Assembly: GCA_900552955.1 (NCBI GenBank)
Contig: USBO01000087.1
Location: 1 to 7,541 of the forward strand
Direction of reading: 5' to 3'
From: an uncultured Alistipes sp.
GTDB taxonomy: Bacteria; Bacteroidota; Bacteroidia; Bacteroidales; Rikenellaceae
Length of the DNA: 7,541 nt
Of this stretch, positions 5,302-7,541 are shown in pieces. The translations under genes and the position numbers were made by a program. How positions within the stretch are numbered: the stretch's first letter is position 1; every line of letters starts with the position of its first letter. Under the pieces are notes generated by a model that was not told where the DNA came from, made no database searches, and saw only the letters and a program-made list of their open reading frames with translations.

Positions 5302-6186
5302 TCACTTATCGAGACCGATGCGGCACCGGTGCCCCGCCTCGCGTTCGGCGGCGATGGCCCGTGCACGCTCCTCCTGCGTGCGATACATCCCCTGACGGCG
5401 CATCGCCTCGTCGAAATCGACGGCATGACCGTCGAACTCGGGCCCGTCGACACAGGTGAAGAAGGTCTTGCCCCCCACCGTCACGCGGCAGGCGCCGCAC
5501 ATGCCCGTGCCGTCGACCATCAGCGCGTTGAGCGAGACGGTGGTTTTCAGACCGTAGTCGCGCGTGGTGAGCGCTACAAATTTCATCATCACCATCGGGC
5601 CGATGGCCACGCACTCGTCGTAGCGGCGGCCTTCGCCGTCGATCAGCTCGCGGATCAGCCCCGTGACCATCCCCTTATACCCCGCCGAACCGTCGTCGGT
5701 GGCGATATGGAGATTGCCCGCCACGGCACGCATCTCGTCGGTGTAGATGAGCATGTCGCGCGTCTTGGCCCCCACGATCACATCGGCCTCGATGCCGTGC
5801 TCGTGCAGCCACTTGACCTGCGGATAGACCGGCGCCGTCCCCACGCCGCCCGCAACGAAGAGGTAGCGCCGCCCGCGCAGCGCCTCGGGCGACATCCCGA
5901 CGAACTCCGAAGGGTGTCCCAGCGGGCCTGCGAAATCGGCCAGCGCCTCGCCGGCCTCCAGCCCGCAGATCTTGCGCGTCGAAACGCCGATGGCCTGCGT
6001 CACGATGGTGACCGTACCCGCGGCACGGTCGTAGTCGGCCACCGTCAGCGGCACCCGCTCGCCCCGTTCGTCGGCGCGGACGATGACGAACTGCCCGGGC
6101 AGCGCCGAGGCTGCCACCCGCGGCGCTTCGACCCGCATACGGAAGATTCCCGCTGCGAGCTCCTGTTTCTCTACGATTCTATACAT
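5302..6186 (-). CDS. nfnA: FNR-like small subunit of an NADH-dependent ferredoxin:NADP+ oxidoreductase (NfnA type; sulfide/dihydroorotate dehydrogenase-like)
   Basis: This 294-residue protein has the ferredoxin-NADP reductase fold. It shows an N-terminal FAD-binding barrel with PGQFVIVR (30-37) and RVPLTVAD (44-51), and a NAD-binding half with VAGGVGTAPVYP (111-122). A C-terminal [2Fe-2S] motif has Cys230, Cys233 and Cys245 (MCGACR, FFTC). Asp225 sits where NfnA proteins use an aspartate as the unusual fourth cluster ligand; PyrK and ordinary FNR-like proteins have a different arrangement. The start is the ATG at 6186 (MYRIVEKQELA); an in-frame TTG at 6204 is possible but less likely. The stop lies 13 bases before the nfnB-like ATG, so the two are translated from one mRNA. 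The preceding gene ends 35 bases upstream across a very A/T-rich spacer with no clear promoter box. Together the pair would exchange electrons between NADH, NADPH and ferredoxin. Confidence 0.87.
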   Translation of the reverse strand: MYRIVEKQELAAGIFRMRVEAPRVAASALPGQFVIVRADERGERVPLTVADYDRAAGTVTIVTQAIGVSTRKICGLEAGEALADFAGPLGHPSEFVGMSPEALRGRRYLFVAGGVGTAPVYPQVKWLHEHGIEADVIVGAKTRDMLIYTDEMRAVAGNLHIATDDGSAGYKGMVTGLIRELIDGEGRRYDECVAIGPMVMMKFVALTTRDYGLKTTVSLNALMVDGTGMCGACRVTVGGKTFFTCVDGPEFDGHAVDFDEAMRRQGMYRTQEERARAIAAEREAGHRCRIGLDK

Positions 6187-6221
6187 ATATATATTATAAC
6201 CCAATCAACTCAACAGCAATC

Positions 6222-7304
6222 TCACTCCACGATCACCGCGGTCGCACGCACCGTCAGTACCGGACGCTCGGGGTCGTCCGTGACGATGCGGATACGCTCC
6301 ACGACCGCTCCGTAATCGCACTCGGCAGGCGTCAGACGAATTTCGAACGACGTCTGACCGCCCGCAGCGATCCGTGCACCCGGGCGTAATGCACACCCGT
6401 ACGCACCGCTCTCCACCGCACGAACCGTCAACGTCCGTTCGCCCCGATTGCGCAGGACGATCCGTTTCGTCACCGAACCGGAGGAGCGCTTTATCGGGCC
6501 AAATTTAACAATATTTTCGCTTATTTCCGCCTTCGGCGCGGAATTATCGCTGTACGCGAGGGGACAGTCCACCGCAATGCCGCTCACGGCGATCCGTCCG
6601 GCCACCGGTTTCCCGTCCACCGTGAAGCCGATCTGGTCGCGGAGCGTTCCGTAGACGCCGCAACCCACCGGCAGCTCATAGCCGAAATCGAGCGACGCCC
6701 GCTCATCGGGAGCCAGACGCTTCGGCACAGTCGCGTCCAGCCGGCCGCTGCGACGGCCGTACCGCAATGTCACCTCGATCGGTTCCGACGAACGATTGAC
6801 CACACCGACGGCGCTTCGCCGCATCGGCCCGTGCGGCACCGCCCCGAAGTCGTGCGACGTCGCCGCGGCCCACAGTCCGCCGCCCAGCTCGCAGGGATAG
6901 AGCTCCCCGACGCTGCGCTCGCGCGGCACGACCCGCCCCGTGATCCGCAGCCCGATCGGCTCGCCGCCCTCCGACGTGAAGACCGAGACACGCTTGTCGA
7001 ACACCCCCGGGCGGTTCGCGGGATCGAAGGTCACCGCGATTTCGGAGCGTTCGCCCGGCAGCACGGGTCTCTTCGAATAGGCTGCGACGGTGCAGCCGCA
7101 GGTCGCCACCGCATCGGTTACGACGACCGGACGGTCGTTCGGATTCGTGAATGCGAAGCGATGCGTGACCTTTCCGTCCCCCTCCGCAATCGCGCCGAAG
7201 TCCCGAGACAGCTCCTCGAAGTGCAGCACCGGAACCTGCGACGAGGCAGGCAACACACTCATTACAAACAGGATAAAGGCAATCAGCAGGCAACGTCGTC
7301 TCAT
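6222..7304 (-). CDS. Exported DUF1573 protein with three immunoglobulin-like (ASH-type) domains
   Basis: This 360-residue protein has no known enzyme activity. Residues 1-22 are a signal peptide (three Arg, a hydrophobic core, likely cleavage ASS before Gln23), so it is probably periplasmic; there is no lipobox. Residues 27-125 match DUF1573, with the typical DFGAI start, FTNPNDRPVVV strand and CGC motif (69-71). Two similar beta-sandwich units follow, at about 143-246 (HDFGAVPHG) and 258-360 (VKFGPIKRSSG, VLRNRGERTLTV). Only the first has the CGC motif. Such domains are common in Bacteroidetes envelope proteins, where a binding role is assumed but unproven. The ATG at 7304 begins right before the signal sequence and has a Bacteroidetes promoter 24 bases upstream. 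It may be co-transcribed with nfnAB, 35 bases downstream, though no functional link is evident. Confidence 0.85.
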   Translation of the reverse strand: MRRRCLLIAFILFVMSVLPASSQVPVLHFEELSRDFGAIAEGDGKVTHRFAFTNPNDRPVVVTDAVATCGCTVAAYSKRPVLPGERSEIAVTFDPANRPGVFDKRVSVFTSEGGEPIGLRITGRVVPRERSVGELYPCELGGGLWAAATSHDFGAVPHGPMRRSAVGVVNRSSEPIEVTLRYGRRSGRLDATVPKRLAPDERASLDFGYELPVGCGVYGTLRDQIGFTVDGKPVAGRIAVSGIAVDCPLAYSDNSAPKAEISENIVKFGPIKRSSGSVTKRIVLRNRGERTLTVRAVESGAYGCALRPGARIAAGGQTSFEIRLTPAECDYGAVVERIRIVTDDPERPVLTVRATAVIVE

Positions 7305-7327
7305 CGTCGAAAAATCAATGTGTCGGA

Positions 7328-7359
7328 CAAAGATACATTTTTTCTGATTTTTTTACAGG
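7328..7359 (-). promoter_or_regulatory. Promoter of the DUF1573 gene
   Basis: On the - strand TATCTTTG (complement of 7328-7335) fits the -7 consensus TAnnTTTG. The -33 region 20 bases upstream reads CCTG and matches only the TG of TTTG. Transcription would start near 7321, 17 bases before the ATG at 7304. It may also serve nfnAB if that pair has no promoter of its own. Confidence 0.6.
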
Positions 7360-7364
7360 AAATA

Positions 7365-7396
7365 TTTGGCGGTAAATATATTTTGCTCTATATTTG
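7365..7396 (+). promoter_or_regulatory. Promoter of the tRNA-Asn gene
   Basis: TTTG (7365-7368), a 20-base spacer and TATATTTG (7389-7396) match both boxes of the Bacteroidetes housekeeping promoter. The predicted start is near 7403, about 63 bases before the tRNA. It diverges from the DUF1573 promoter, the two -7 boxes lying 53 bases apart. Confidence 0.75.
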
Positions 7397-7465
7397 CACC
7401 ACCAAACGAGGGAAAACGGTTCCGAGGCGAAAATCGCCCATCGAATCGAAAACGTTCTTCGAAAT

Positions 7466-7539
7466 GCCTGAATAGCTCAGTTGGTTAGAGCACATGACTG
7501 TTAATCATGGGGTCCTAGGTTCAAGTCCTTGTTCAGGCG
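7466..7539 (+). tRNA. tRNA-Asn (anticodon GTT)
   Basis: The 74 bases fold as a cloverleaf. Acceptor GCCTGAA pairs with TTCAGGC, the D stem is GCTC/GAGC, and the anticodon stem CATGA/TCATG carries loop CTGTTAA with anticodon GTT at 7500-7502. The variable loop is GGGTC, the T loop TTCAAGT and the discriminator base G, as expected for Asn. CCA is not encoded (the sequence continues CA). One irregularity: the T stem CTAGG/CCTTG contains a U-U mismatch at 50:64, where related Bacteroidetes genes, as I recall them, have CCTAG and pair fully. The rest is regular, so it is probably functional. Confidence 0.96.
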
Positions 7540-7541
7540 CA

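Noticed and set aside
5289..5453. Upstream extension of the nfnB-like frame (55 extra codons)
   Set aside because: It would overlap the nfnA-like coding region, has Ser/Arg-rich sequence unlike the family, and the ATG at 5288 gives the normal N-terminus and operon spacing.
3828..5459. Long + strand open frame (543 codons) opposite nfnB
   Set aside because: It is antisense to a gene with clear cofactor motifs, is rich in His/Arg with no recognisable domain, and is the usual by-product of GC-rich codon use.
6187..6204. TTG start at 6204 for the nfnA-like gene
   Set aside because: The ATG at 6186 aligns with the family start; the extra six residues come from an A/T-repeat spacer.
5329..6315. 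+ strand open frame of 328 codons opposite nfnA and the end of the DUF1573 gene
   Set aside because: It crosses two real genes in antisense and shows no family motif.

Overview
This window looks like chromosomal DNA from a GC-rich member of the Bacteroidales, most like Alistipes and relatives. That placement is inferred from several things seen here: the plsX-fabH pair with a Bacteroidetes-type PlsX C-terminus, Bacteroidetes promoter boxes (TTTG / 20 bases / TAnnTTTG), near absence of Shine-Dalgarno sequences, a DUF1573 exported protein and the tRNA-Asn sequence. No mobile element, CRISPR array or rRNA is visible.

Layout. On the + strand, positions 3-761 hold the 3' part of plsX and 783-1790 hold fabH, a phospholipid/fatty-acid initiation operon closed by a strong terminator at 1808-1843. 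A second terminator facing the other way (1856-1890) serves the converging gene at 2011-3351 (-), an sn-glycerol-1-phosphate dehydrogenase of the AraM/EgsA family with its own promoter at 3391-3422. An intergenic region of about 550 bases follows (3352-3899). Next come nfnB-like (3900-5288) and nfnA-like (5302-6186) genes on the - strand, the two subunits of a flavin/iron-sulfur NAD(P)H-ferredoxin oxidoreductase. Upstream of them lies an exported three-domain DUF1573 protein (6222-7304). Divergent promoters at 7328-7396 separate this from a tRNA-Asn (7466-7539, +).

Two things stand out. First, the intergenic region carries a full match to the sigma-54 consensus on the - strand (3695-3710). 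Three hairpins follow it, the last a Rho-independent terminator about 130 bases downstream, with no open reading frame between. This is best read as an unannotated sigma-54-dependent small RNA, with two inverted repeats upstream that could bind its activator. Second, plsX appears to be a mosaic. Up to about base 530 its protein sequence and codon use resemble a Clostridia/Ruminococcaceae PlsX (11 GAG and no GAA for Glu, four AGG Arg codons). After the conserved DGFTGNVILK motif it becomes a Bacteroidetes PlsX with the local codon style. This may be a chimeric assembly join or, less likely, real recombination, so bases 1 to about 530 should not be assumed to belong to this genome.

Working together: PlsX makes acyl-phosphate for phosphatidic acid synthesis and FabH starts fatty-acid chains. 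The AraM-type enzyme makes the mirror-image glycerol phosphate used for archaeal-type or prenylated glycerol lipids. The Nfn-type pair balances NADH, NADPH and ferredoxin in an anaerobe.
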